From contig NZ_JPMI01000045.1 of the NCBI RefSeq assembly GCF_000733295.1, positions 79,831-143,830 of the forward strand: a stretch of 64,000 nucleotides of DNA, in the 5' to 3' direction. This DNA comes from Archangium violaceum Cb vi76 (lineage in GTDB: Bacteria > Myxococcota > Myxococcia > Myxococcales > Myxococcaceae). The position numbers and the translations under genes are program-made. The notes under the pieces are model-generated. The model was not told the DNA's origin and did not search any database. It saw only the letters and a program-made list of their open reading frames with translations. Below, in pieces: positions 56,155-64,000 of this stretch (positions are counted from its first letter, which is position 1; each line of letters starts with the position of its first letter).

Positions 56155-56968
56155 GCACACGCACGACAGCGGGCCCGCGAAGACGCCCGGGCCCACGCAC
56201 CAGCACGAGGCCGACCTGCTCCTGTGCTGCGAGGAGCTGGTCATCGGCTACCAGGGCCAGGCGCTGCTGCCGCCCATCAACCTCCAGGTGCACCGAGGCA
56301 CCTTCCTGGCCGTCATCGGCCGCAACGGCTCGGGCAAGAGCACGTGGTTCAAGACACTGCTGGGCCTGCAGCACCCGGTGTCCGGCCGCGTGTACCGCTC
56401 CAGCCCCCAGGTGAAGAGCGCGTACGTGCCGCAGACGTCCGGCATCGACGGGATGCTCCCGGTGCGCTCGCGCGAGCTGGTGCACTGGGGCCGGCTGACG
56501 GGGTGGAACTTCCTGCGGCCCTTCTCCAAGCGGGAGGATCGCCAGGCGGTGGACACGGCGCTGGAGACGGCGGGAGCGGGCCCCCTCGCCAACCGGCCCT
56601 ACCGCGAGCTGTCCGAGGGCCAGAAGCAGCGCGCCCTGCTCGCGCGGGTGCTGGCCACCGAGGCGGACCTGGTGCTGCTGGACGAGCCCACCGCGGCGAT
56701 GGACGCCGTGGCCGAGCGGGAGACCATGCGGCGCCTGGCGGAGCTGGCGCGCGAGCGGCGGCTGGCCGTGGTGGTGGTGAGCCATGACCTGCGGGTGGCC
56801 GCCGAGTTCGCGGACCAGCTGCTCTTCGTGGATAGAGAGGCCCCGGCCGTGGTTCTTGGGGACGCGAACACGGTCTTCTGCCATCCTGCCTTCCGGCACC
56901 AGTACGGCGACGATTACTGCCCCCGCCATCCTTCTTCAGGACACCCCCTTGGACCCGCAACTGGCTGA
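56141..56968 (+). CDS. znuC: Metal ABC transporter ATPase
   Basis: 275 residues with a GTG start inside the end of the lipoprotein gene. Walker A GRNGSGKST (about 65), signature LSEGQKQRALLAR (about 156), Walker B LVLLDEPTAAMD (about 180) and switch His in VVSHDLR are all present. It powers metal import at the inner membrane. The N-terminus is His-rich (GEHTHDSGP, PTHQHEAD), an added feature that may bind the metal. Its 3' end overlaps the permease start. Confidence 0.94.
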   Translation: MANGEHTHDSGPAKTPGPTHQHEADLLLCCEELVIGYQGQALLPPINLQVHRGTFLAVIGRNGSGKSTWFKTLLGLQHPVSGRVYRSSPQVKSAYVPQTSGIDGMLPVRSRELVHWGRLTGWNFLRPFSKREDRQAVDTALETAGAGPLANRPYRELSEGQKQRALLARVLATEADLVLLDEPTAAMDAVAERETMRRLAELARERRLAVVVVSHDLRVAAEFADQLLFVDREAPAVVLGDANTVFCHPAFRHQYGDDYCPRHPSSGHPLGPATG

Positions 56969-57827
56969 GACCAACACCTGGGCACAGTTCTGGGACGCCT
57001 ACGAGCTGTTCAGGGATCCGATGCTCTGCGCGCTCATCGCGGGCAGCGTGCTGGGATTCCTGAGCGTGTACGTGGTGCTGCGGCGCATGGTGTTCGTCAG
57101 CGCCGCGGTGACGCAATCGGCCGGCCTGGGCGTGGCGCTGGCCTTCTACGCGGAGATCCACCTGGGCCTGCACGTGGCGCCCACCCTGGGCGCGGTGGGC
57201 CTGTCGCTGCTGGCCACGCTGCTCTTGATGATGGAGCCCACGCGGCTGCGCATCTCGCGCGAGGGCCTGCTGGGCCTGGCCTACGCGTTCACCGGGGGCG
57301 CCTCCATCCTGGTGGGAGACCGCATCTCGCAGGAGGCCCATGACATCCAGGGCATCCTCTTCGGCACGGCGGTGCTGGTGGAGCGGCCCCAGCTCATCGC
57401 CGTGGGCGTGGTGGGCGCGCTCACCCTGCTCTTCCACCTGTGGTGGTTCCGCGGCCTCACCTTCGCCAGCTTCGATCGCACCGGCGCCATGGTGCAGGGG
57501 CTGCCGGTGCGGGCGCTCGACGCGGTGCTGATGATCTCCATCGGGTTGATGGTGGGCGTGTCCGCGCGGGCACTCGGCGCGCTGCCGGTGTTCGCCTTCT
57601 CCACGCTGTCGGCCATCGCGGCGCTGGTGTTGGACCTGCGGCTGCCGTGGACCTTCCTGCTGGCCACGCTCGCGGGCGCCATCTCCGGCCTGGGCGGCTA
57701 CCTCTTCGCCTACTTCTACAACTTCCCCGTGGGCGGCTCGCAGACGGTGCTCGCGAGCGCCCTGGTGGTGATCGCGCTGCTGGCCCGGGGCGTGCGGCAG
57801 CTCGTCCTGGGCGGCGGGACGCGCTGA
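56949..57827 (+). CDS. znuB: Metal ABC transporter permease
   Basis: 292 residues from a TTG at 56949 that overlaps the ATPase stop. An upstream ATG at 56784 would lie wholly within the ATPase gene and gives non-membrane sequence, so it is rejected. It has eight or nine hydrophobic helices with the ABC-3 family pattern, including LRRMVFVSAAVTQSAGLGVAL near the start (the usual conserved loop HA is SA) and GAISGLGGYLFAYFYNFPVG near the end. It forms the membrane channel for the ZnuA-delivered metal. It is the last gene of the operon. Confidence 0.92.
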   Translation: MDPQLAETNTWAQFWDAYELFRDPMLCALIAGSVLGFLSVYVVLRRMVFVSAAVTQSAGLGVALAFYAEIHLGLHVAPTLGAVGLSLLATLLLMMEPTRLRISREGLLGLAYAFTGGASILVGDRISQEAHDIQGILFGTAVLVERPQLIAVGVVGALTLLFHLWWFRGLTFASFDRTGAMVQGLPVRALDAVLMISIGLMVGVSARALGALPVFAFSTLSAIAALVLDLRLPWTFLLATLAGAISGLGGYLFAYFYNFPVGGSQTVLASALVVIALLARGVRQLVLGGGTR

Positions 57828-57897
57828 GCCTCTCACGCGTTTCGCCGGATTGAGGTCACCACCTCCAGACGTGTGCGCGGACGGGCAGCCGCACTCC

Positions 57898-57960
57898 ACT
57901 CGTAGTCGACTACGAGCGATATGCGACAATCACCCACACCGCTCGTAGTCGACTACGAGT
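57898..57960. repeat. Pair of perfect 20-bp palindrome-cored repeats
   Basis: ACTCGTAGTCGACTACGAGC (57898-57917) and GCTCGTAGTCGACTACGAGT (57941-57960) are exact reverse complements of each other, and each contains a perfect 18-bp palindrome, CTCGTAGTCGACTACGAG. They are 23 bp apart, downstream of the metal-transport operon and upstream of the 58184 gene. The rest of the 356-bp gap (57828-58183) shows no gene. Likely roles are binding sites for a dimeric regulator or a recombination/partition site; as RNA they would also fold into hairpins. Confidence 0.95.
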
Positions 57961-58183
57961 GAAGGGGGCGGCGAGAGCGCGTTCCGCGGAGGCAAAGACA
58001 CAAGGCAGCCCCGGACTGCGAGCCGAGCAGCGAAGCAGCTCACCGCTCGAGGGTGAAGCACGTCACCACGCGCGAGTGCGCCAACTGGTACCGTCGACCC
58101 ACACCACGCATTCAACGGGCACTTCCAGGCGAACGAATCCGTTGTGGTGTCTTGCTTTGCTCCCTCTGCCAACGGCTGACTCC

Positions 58184-59122
58184 ATGAATTCCCTCGTGCG
58201 ACATACCCTGTGGCTCTTCTTCATCTGTCTGGCCATCCCCGCCGCACACGCCCAGGAGTCCTCCAGGGTCGTGCTGCCTCAAACCCAGAATTTCTACATC
58301 AACGCCGTCGCCACGCTCTATGAGCAGGGCAGGTTCACCGAGGCCCTGTCCAAGCTGGAGAGGGCCCTGGAATGGAAGTCCAATGGCCCCGAGGAGATCG
58401 TCTGGCTCAAGGTCATGCAGGGCGTGCTCCAGGCGGAGCTGTCCCAGGACGAGGCCCTGGAATCCTTCAAGCAGGCCCTCGCGCTCGACAAGGACGCCCA
58501 ACTGCCCTTCCAGGCCAACAGACGGCTGCGCAAGCTCTTCGAACAGGCCCGCGACACGCTCGGGCTGCCCGCGGACAAGACGCTCCTCGCCCAGGAACTG
58601 GAGCAGAACGCCGCCGCTTCCAAGACACCGCGGAGCGCTGCCCCTCCACCCCGTCGCTACGGCTGGAGCCTGGGCGTGCGCGGCGAGTTGGATGTGCTCG
58701 AGCCCATTCTCACCTCCGTCCAAGACACCGAGGAGAGTCCGTCCGAGCTCAAGTTCACCGCCGCCCTCTCCCCCGCCGTGAGCCTCGGCTACAACCAACA
58801 AAAGTGGGGGGGCGTGGCCACGGTGCTGGTGCAGAGCGCTCCGGGACTCCGGGCCGAGGGCCAATTCCATCCCCTCACCCTGAGCTGGGTGCGTCCCTAT
58901 GCCCGCCTGGGCGCCACGGCTTTCTTCGCGGAGAAGGATGCGCAAGGCAATACAGTCCCCCTCGGCAGCGTGGGCGGGCGGGCAGCCCTCGGCGTGGACG
59001 TGCAGTTCACCTCCCGCCTGTCCGCCTTCGCCGATGTGGCCTACGAGCACTTCTTCGTCACTGGGGAGCGATACAGGCCCCAGTCCGTCCTGATCTCCGT
59101 GGGCGTGGGCTTGTTTCCCTGA
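58184..59122 (+). CDS. Secreted TPR plus beta-barrel-like protein
   Basis: 312 residues from MNSLVRHTLW; the longer frame is rejected. Signal peptide about 1-22 (AIPAAHA). Residues 30-140 are helical and TPR-like (INAVATLYEQGRFTEALSKL, ALALDKDAQLPFQANRRL). From about 160 the sequence turns into alternating beta strands (YGWSLGVRGELDVL, GGRAALGVDVQFTSRLSAFA) ending SVGVGLFP, as in small outer-membrane proteins. The combination recurs in myxobacteria, with no defined function. It stands alone, downstream of the paired palindromes. Confidence 0.78.
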   Translation: MNSLVRHTLWLFFICLAIPAAHAQESSRVVLPQTQNFYINAVATLYEQGRFTEALSKLERALEWKSNGPEEIVWLKVMQGVLQAELSQDEALESFKQALALDKDAQLPFQANRRLRKLFEQARDTLGLPADKTLLAQELEQNAAASKTPRSAAPPPRRYGWSLGVRGELDVLEPILTSVQDTEESPSELKFTAALSPAVSLGYNQQKWGGVATVLVQSAPGLRAEGQFHPLTLSWVRPYARLGATAFFAEKDAQGNTVPLGSVGGRAALGVDVQFTSRLSAFADVAYEHFFVTGERYRPQSVLISVGVGLFP

Positions 59123-59274
59123 GCCCAGCCGGACCATGGGGGTGAGAGGGCGGTGAACCGTGGAGCGCGTGACTGGCGCCCACCAGTGCCGGTGCTACGC
59201 TCGGTGGACATCGGCCTGAGTCGCGGGCGAATGCCTCGGGCCGGGAAAACACATCCCACCTGAAGGAGTCGTTC

Positions 59275-62200
59275 ATGCAATCCCCACCAAGAACAAGGGT
59301 GGTGGCCGTTGCGCGGCTGGTCATGGCCTCGGCGTTGCTGTGGCTTGCTTGCGGCGAAGTCTCGTGGCGCGGTGAGGAAACGCCACACCGGGAAGGGCTC
59401 GAGCCCAGGGCCCTCCAGGCCACGTCCGGCCGGCAGTGGAGTGTCACCGGCCCCATGAACAGGGCCCGCGAGAAACACACGGCGACGCTCCTGCCCTCTG
59501 GCCAGGTGCTCGTCACCGGTGGCTCGGCTCCCAGCGGACCCCTCTCCAGCGCGGAGGTCTACGACCCGGCCACGGGCACGTGGAGCCCCACGGGCACCCT
59601 GGCCATGCCGCGCACCAACCACACGGCGACGCTGTTGCTCTCTGGCCAGGTGCTCGTCACCGGTGGCTCGGGCCCCAGCGGCTCCGGCCCCATCGGCCCC
59701 CTCTCCAGCGCGGAGGTGTACGACCCGGCCACGGGCACGTGGAGCCCCACGGGCCTGCTGGCCACGGCCCGCGAGAAACACACGGCGACGCTCCTGCCCT
59801 CCGGCCGGGTACTCGTCACCGGTGGCTCGAGCCCCAGCGGCCCTTTCTCCAGCGCGGAGGTGTACGACCCGACCACGGGCACGTGGAGCCCCACGGGCCT
59901 GCTGGCCACGGCCCGCGAGAAACACACGGCGACGCTCCTGCCCTCCGGCCAGGTACTCGTCACCGGTGGCTCGGGCTCCAGCGGCCCCTCTCCAGCGCGG
60001 AAGTCTATGACCCGGCCACGGGCACGTGGAGCCCCACCGGCCCCCTGGCCATGTCGCGCACCAACCACACGGCGACGCTCCTGCCCTCCGGCCAGGTGCT
60101 CGTCACCGGTGGCTCGGGCTCCAACGATTACCTCGCCAGCGCCGAGGTGTACGATCCGGACGCGGAAGCATGGAACACCACGGGTGCTCTGGCCGAGTCC
60201 CGAGCCAGCCACACGGCGACGCTCCTTCCCTCCGGCAGGGTACTCGTCACCGGTGGCACAAGCCCCAATGGCCGCCTGGCCAGCACGGAGGTATACGATC
60301 CAGGCACGGGGACGTGGAGCCCCACGGGCCTGCTGTCCACGGCCCGCAGTGGCTACACGGCAACGCTCCTGCCCTCCGGCAAGGTGCTCGTCGCCGGTGG
60401 CCTTGGCCCCAGCGGCCCCTTGGACAACACGGAGGTATACGACCCTGGCTCGGGGGCGTGGAGCCCCACGGGCCTGCTGTCCACGGCCCGCAGTGGCTGC
60501 ACGGCAACGCTCTTGCCCTCCGGCAGGCTGCTCGTCGCCGGTGGCCTTGGCCCCAGCGGCCGCCTGGCCAACGCCGAGATATACGACCCGGCCACGGGGA
60601 GGTGGAGCCCCACCAAGGACCCGCTGACCACGGCCCGCGCTCACCACACGGCGACACTGTTGTCCTCCGGCAAGGTGCTCGTCTCTGGAGGCAATGGCGT
60701 GAGCGGCCCCCTCGCCAGCGCGGAGGTGTACGACCCGGCCACGGGGACGTGGAGCCCCACGGGCGCTCTGGCCACGGCCCGCGCTCACCCCACGGCGACA
60801 CTGCTGTCCTCCGGCAAGGTGCTCGTCTCTGGAGGCAATGGCGTGAGCGGCCCCCTCGCCGGCGCGGAGGTGTACGACCCGGCCACGGGGACGTGGAGCC
60901 CCACGGGCGCTCTTGCCACGGCCCGCTATCTCCACACGGCGACGCTACTTCCCTCGGGAAAGGTGCTGGTTTCCGGTGGATGGGGTTCAAGGAACCACCT
61001 CGCCAGCGCGGAGGTGTACGACCCTCGCGAAGGGGCGTGGAGCCTCACAGGCTCGATGAACTCGGCACGTGCCAGCCACACGACGACGCTGTTGCCTTCC
61101 GGTCATGTGCTGCTCTCGGGTGGCCATGGCCCAAGCGACTCCCTCGCCAGCGCGGAGGTGTACGACCCGGCCACGGGCACATGGATCATCATCGGTTTTC
61201 CGGCCACGGCCCGCTATGGCCACACCGCGACGCTGTTGCCCTCGGACCAGATGCTCGTCACCGGTGGCAGTGGAGTGAACGGCCCCCTTGCCAGTACGCA
61301 GGTGCACGACCCGGGGTCGGGGGCATGGAGCACCACAAACGCACTAAGTACGGCCCGCTATTTCCACACGGCGACGCTGTTGCCCTCCGGCAAGGTGCTC
61401 GTCACTGGTGGCTTTGGACCCAGCGCCTCCCTCAACAGTACGGAGGTCTACGACCCGGCCATGGGGTCTTGGAGCCTGACGGGTCCTCTGGTCAAGGCCC
61501 GCTATCGCCACACGGCGACGCTGTTGCCCTCCGGCAAGGTGCTCGTCACTGGCGGCGCTGGCTCGAATGGCCCCCTCGCCAGCGCTGAGGTGTACGACCC
61601 AGTCACGAAGGTCTGGAGCACCACGGGAACACTGACCACGGCCCGCCATGGCCACACCGCGACGCTGTTGCCCTCCGACAAGGTGCTCGTCACCGGTGGC
61701 ATTGGCTCAGACGGTCGCCTCGCCAGCGCGGAGGTGTATGACCCAGCCGCGGGCACGTGGAGCCCCGCAGGCACACTGGCCACGGCCCGCTATGGCCACA
61801 CCGCGACACTGTTGCCCTCCGGCAAGGTGCTCGTCACCAGTGGCTCGGGCCCCAGCGGCCCCCTCGCCAGCGCGGAGGTGTATGACCCAGCCGCGGGCAC
61901 GTGGAGCCCCGCAGGCCCACTGGCCACGGCCCGCTATGGCCACACCGCGACGCTGTTGTCCTCCGGCCAGGTGCTCGTCACCAGTGGCGTTGGCCCCAGC
62001 GGCCCCCTCGCCAGCGCGGAGGTCTACGACCCGGCCAGGAGGACCTGGAGTCTCACGGGCGCACCGGCCACGATCCGCCATGGCCACACGGAGACGCTGT
62101 TGTCCTCCGGCAAGGTGCTCATCACCGGCGGAGCTGGCTCGAATGGCCCCCTCGCCAGCTCGGAGGTGTACGACCCAGTCACGAAGGTCTGGAGCACTCC

Positions 62201-64000
62201 GGGAACACTGACCACAGCCCGCCATGGCCACACGGCGACGCTCCTGCCCTCCGGCAAGGTGCTCGTCACCGGTGGCTTGGGCTCCAGCGGCCCCCTCGCC
62301 AGCGCGGAGGTGTACGACCCGGCCGCGGGCACGTGGAGTCCCACGAGCGCTCTGGCCGCGGCTCGCCATGGCCACACGGCGACACTGTTGCCCTCCGGCA
62401 AGGTGCTCGTCACCGGCGGCTCGGGCCCCAGCGGCCCCCTCGCCAGCGCGGAGGTGTACGACCCAGCTGCGGGCACGTGGAGCCCCGCAGGCACACTGGC
62501 CACGGCCCGCCATGGCCACACGGCGACGCTGTTGCCCTCCGGCCAGGTGCTCGTCACCGGTGGCTCGGGCTCCAGCGGCCCCCTCGCCAGCGCGGAGGTG
62601 TACGACCCGGCCATGGGTTCCTGGAGCCTAACGGGTCCTCTGGTCAAGGCCCGCCATGGCCACACGGCGACGCTGTTGCCCTCCGGCCAGGTGCTCGTCA
62701 CTGGCGGCGCTGGCTCGAATGGCCCCCTCACCAGCGCGGAGGTGTATGACCCAGCCGCAGGCACATGGGGCCCCGCAGGCACACTGGCCACGGCCCGCTA
62801 TAACCACACCGCGACGCTGTTGCCCTCGGGCCAGGTGCTCGTCACCGGCGGCATTGGCTCAGACGGTCGCCTCGCCAGCGCGGAGGTGTATGACCCAGCC
62901 GCGGGCACGTGGAGCCCCGCGGGCAAACCGAGCACGGCCCGCCATGGCCACACGGCGACGCTGTTGCCCTCCGGCAAGGTGCTCGTCACCGGCGGCTCGG
63001 GCTCCAGTGGCCCCCTCGCCAGCGTGGAGGTGTACGACCCGGCCGCGGGCACGTGGAGTCCCACGAGCGCGCTGACCACGGCCCGCCATGGCCACACCGC
63101 AACGCGGTTGGCCTCTGGCCAGGTGCTCGTCACCGGTGGATCTGGCTCAAGCGGCGCTCTCTCCGGCACGGAGGTGTACGACCCGGGGACGGAGGTATGG
63201 AGCACCACGAGCGCTCTGGCCGCGGCTCGCCATACCCACGCGGCGACGCTGTTGCCCTCTGGCCAGGTGCTTGTCTCCGGTGGCTCTGGCTCAAGCGGCG
63301 CCCTCTCCGGCACGGAGGTGTACGACCCGGGGACGGGGGCATGGAGCACCACGAGCGCTCTGGCCGCGGCTCGCCATGCCCACGCGGCGACGCTGCTGCC
63401 CTCTGGCCAGGTGCTTGTCTCCGGTGGCTCTGGCTCAAGCGGCTCTCTCCCTGGCTCGGAGGTGTACGAAGGTACGGGAGCTCACATCGAGTGGCGCCCC
63501 GACATCGATGTACTCAACCCGCAGCACGCTCACCAGGACTCTCGCATCACGGGAAAGCGCTTGCGCGGCCTCTCGGAGGCAAGTAGCGGTAACGCCCAGA
63601 GTTCCGCCACGAATCTCCCCCTGATCGGCCTGATTTCGCTGGAGGGCGCAACGCTGACACGCGTTCCACTCCTGGACTCGGGCTCCGACAAGGAAGTGAC
63701 CGTCCGGACACCGCTCGTACCGGAAGGCCATTACATCCTTTCCGTAATGACCAATGCCATACATGGAGGACAACTGGTGAGCGTGCTCGGCCAGACTCCG
63801 ACGACACCCACGGTGACGCAACCCGCCAACAACACCCACATCAACTTCCCACTGACAGTCATTCGCGGCATGACAGAAGCCGGTAGCAAGGTCAGGGTAT
63901 GGGTGAATGGGAAAGAAGTGCCAGATACCGACATTACCATGAACACCCAAACCAACTGGAGTATCACCCCAGGTACCGCCCTGCCTGAGGGACCCAACCA
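59275..64000 (+). CDS. Giant kelch-repeat lipoprotein, frameshifted, 3' end outside window
   Basis: It starts with GAAGGAG and a lipoprotein signal (LLWLAC, Cys26). From 59443 to about 63460 it encodes about 28 tandem repeats of roughly 48 residues, each of the form W-S-P-T-G, A-R-x-x-H-T-A-T-L-L, V-L-V-T-G-G, E-V-Y-D-P. This is the kelch/galactose-oxidase beta-propeller pattern and would build about four or five propellers. The initial frame breaks at 59985-59988, where a repeat has CCCC; sister repeats have CCCCC. Adding one C restores the repeat reading, and the restored frame stays open to the window end. After the repeats comes a region with an Ig-like domain (PANNTHINFPLTVIRG). If the shift is real, only the first four repeats are made. 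Likely surface-exposed; binding partner unknown. Confidence 0.85.

Noticed and set aside
56784..56948. Upstream ATG extension of the metal ABC permease
   Set aside because: It lies entirely within the ATPase gene and reads Ser/Arg-rich, non-membrane sequence; the TTG at 56949 gives a proper permease N-terminus.
59443..63460. Regular repeats of about 145 bp resembling a CRISPR or satellite array
   Set aside because: The units translate continuously as kelch repeats and vary at codon third positions; there is no constant short repeat with unique spacers.
59519..63624. Many Arg/Pro/Ala/His-rich frames on both strands within the kelch region
   Set aside because: They are out-of-frame readings of the repeated DNA. 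Only one frame gives the propeller pattern continuously after the one-base shift.

Overview
The window looks like chromosome of a myxobacterium, probably of the Cystobacter/Archangium type. This is inferred from gene content and style: very high GC with strong GC3 bias, a giant Ser/Thr kinase-ATPase-histidine kinase hybrid, abundant two-component genes, ECF sigma factors, large kelch and PHP-domain lipoproteins, and a type I polyketide synthase (PKS) locus. No rRNA, tRNA or CRISPR array was seen.

Layout. 39-5762: hybrid signalling kinase. 5763-8669: poorly coding accessory stretch with unrecognised proteins and possible transposon debris. 8670-9876: a complete IS630-type element with perfect 32-bp ends and TA target duplication; its transposase is split at a seven-C tract. 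9891-12681 (minus): three overlapping genes for an ECF sigma factor, a zinc-finger anti-sigma-like membrane protein and a secreted caspase-fold protease. 12714-19702: a lipoprotein, an acyl-CoA dehydrogenase, and a plus-strand run of envelope genes (secreted unknown, large PHP/CehA-type lipoprotein, beta-barrel), closed by a hairpin. 19844-23373: an HNxGN-type histidine kinase followed by two duplicated response regulators.

23340-42824 (minus): three PKS genes reading PKS1, PKS2, PKS3. PKS1 is KS-AT(dead)-AT-DH-ER-KR-ACP. PKS2 is KS-AT-KR-ACP-KS-AT(dead)-DH-KR-ACP. PKS3 is only KS-AT(dead), and its KS has lost a catalytic histidine. Four KS domains are served by two intact AT domains, and no loading ACP or thioesterase is visible. 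This eroded or non-canonical assembly line is the most interesting part of the window.

43154-52416: mostly housekeeping and lipid genes: CoA-transferase/racemase, SCP2 protein, a divergent response regulator/kinase pair, TatA, acyl-CoA synthetase, an RpoH-like sigma factor, a glycolate/lactate-type FAD oxidase, GTP cyclohydrolase I and a Rieske protein. 52544-57827 (plus): a zinc/manganese-type ABC uptake operon with an outer-membrane barrel and two His/Cys-bearing envelope proteins, followed by a pair of perfect 20-bp palindromes. 58184-64000: a TPR/beta-barrel protein and a very large kelch-repeat lipoprotein that has a one-base frameshift and runs off the window.
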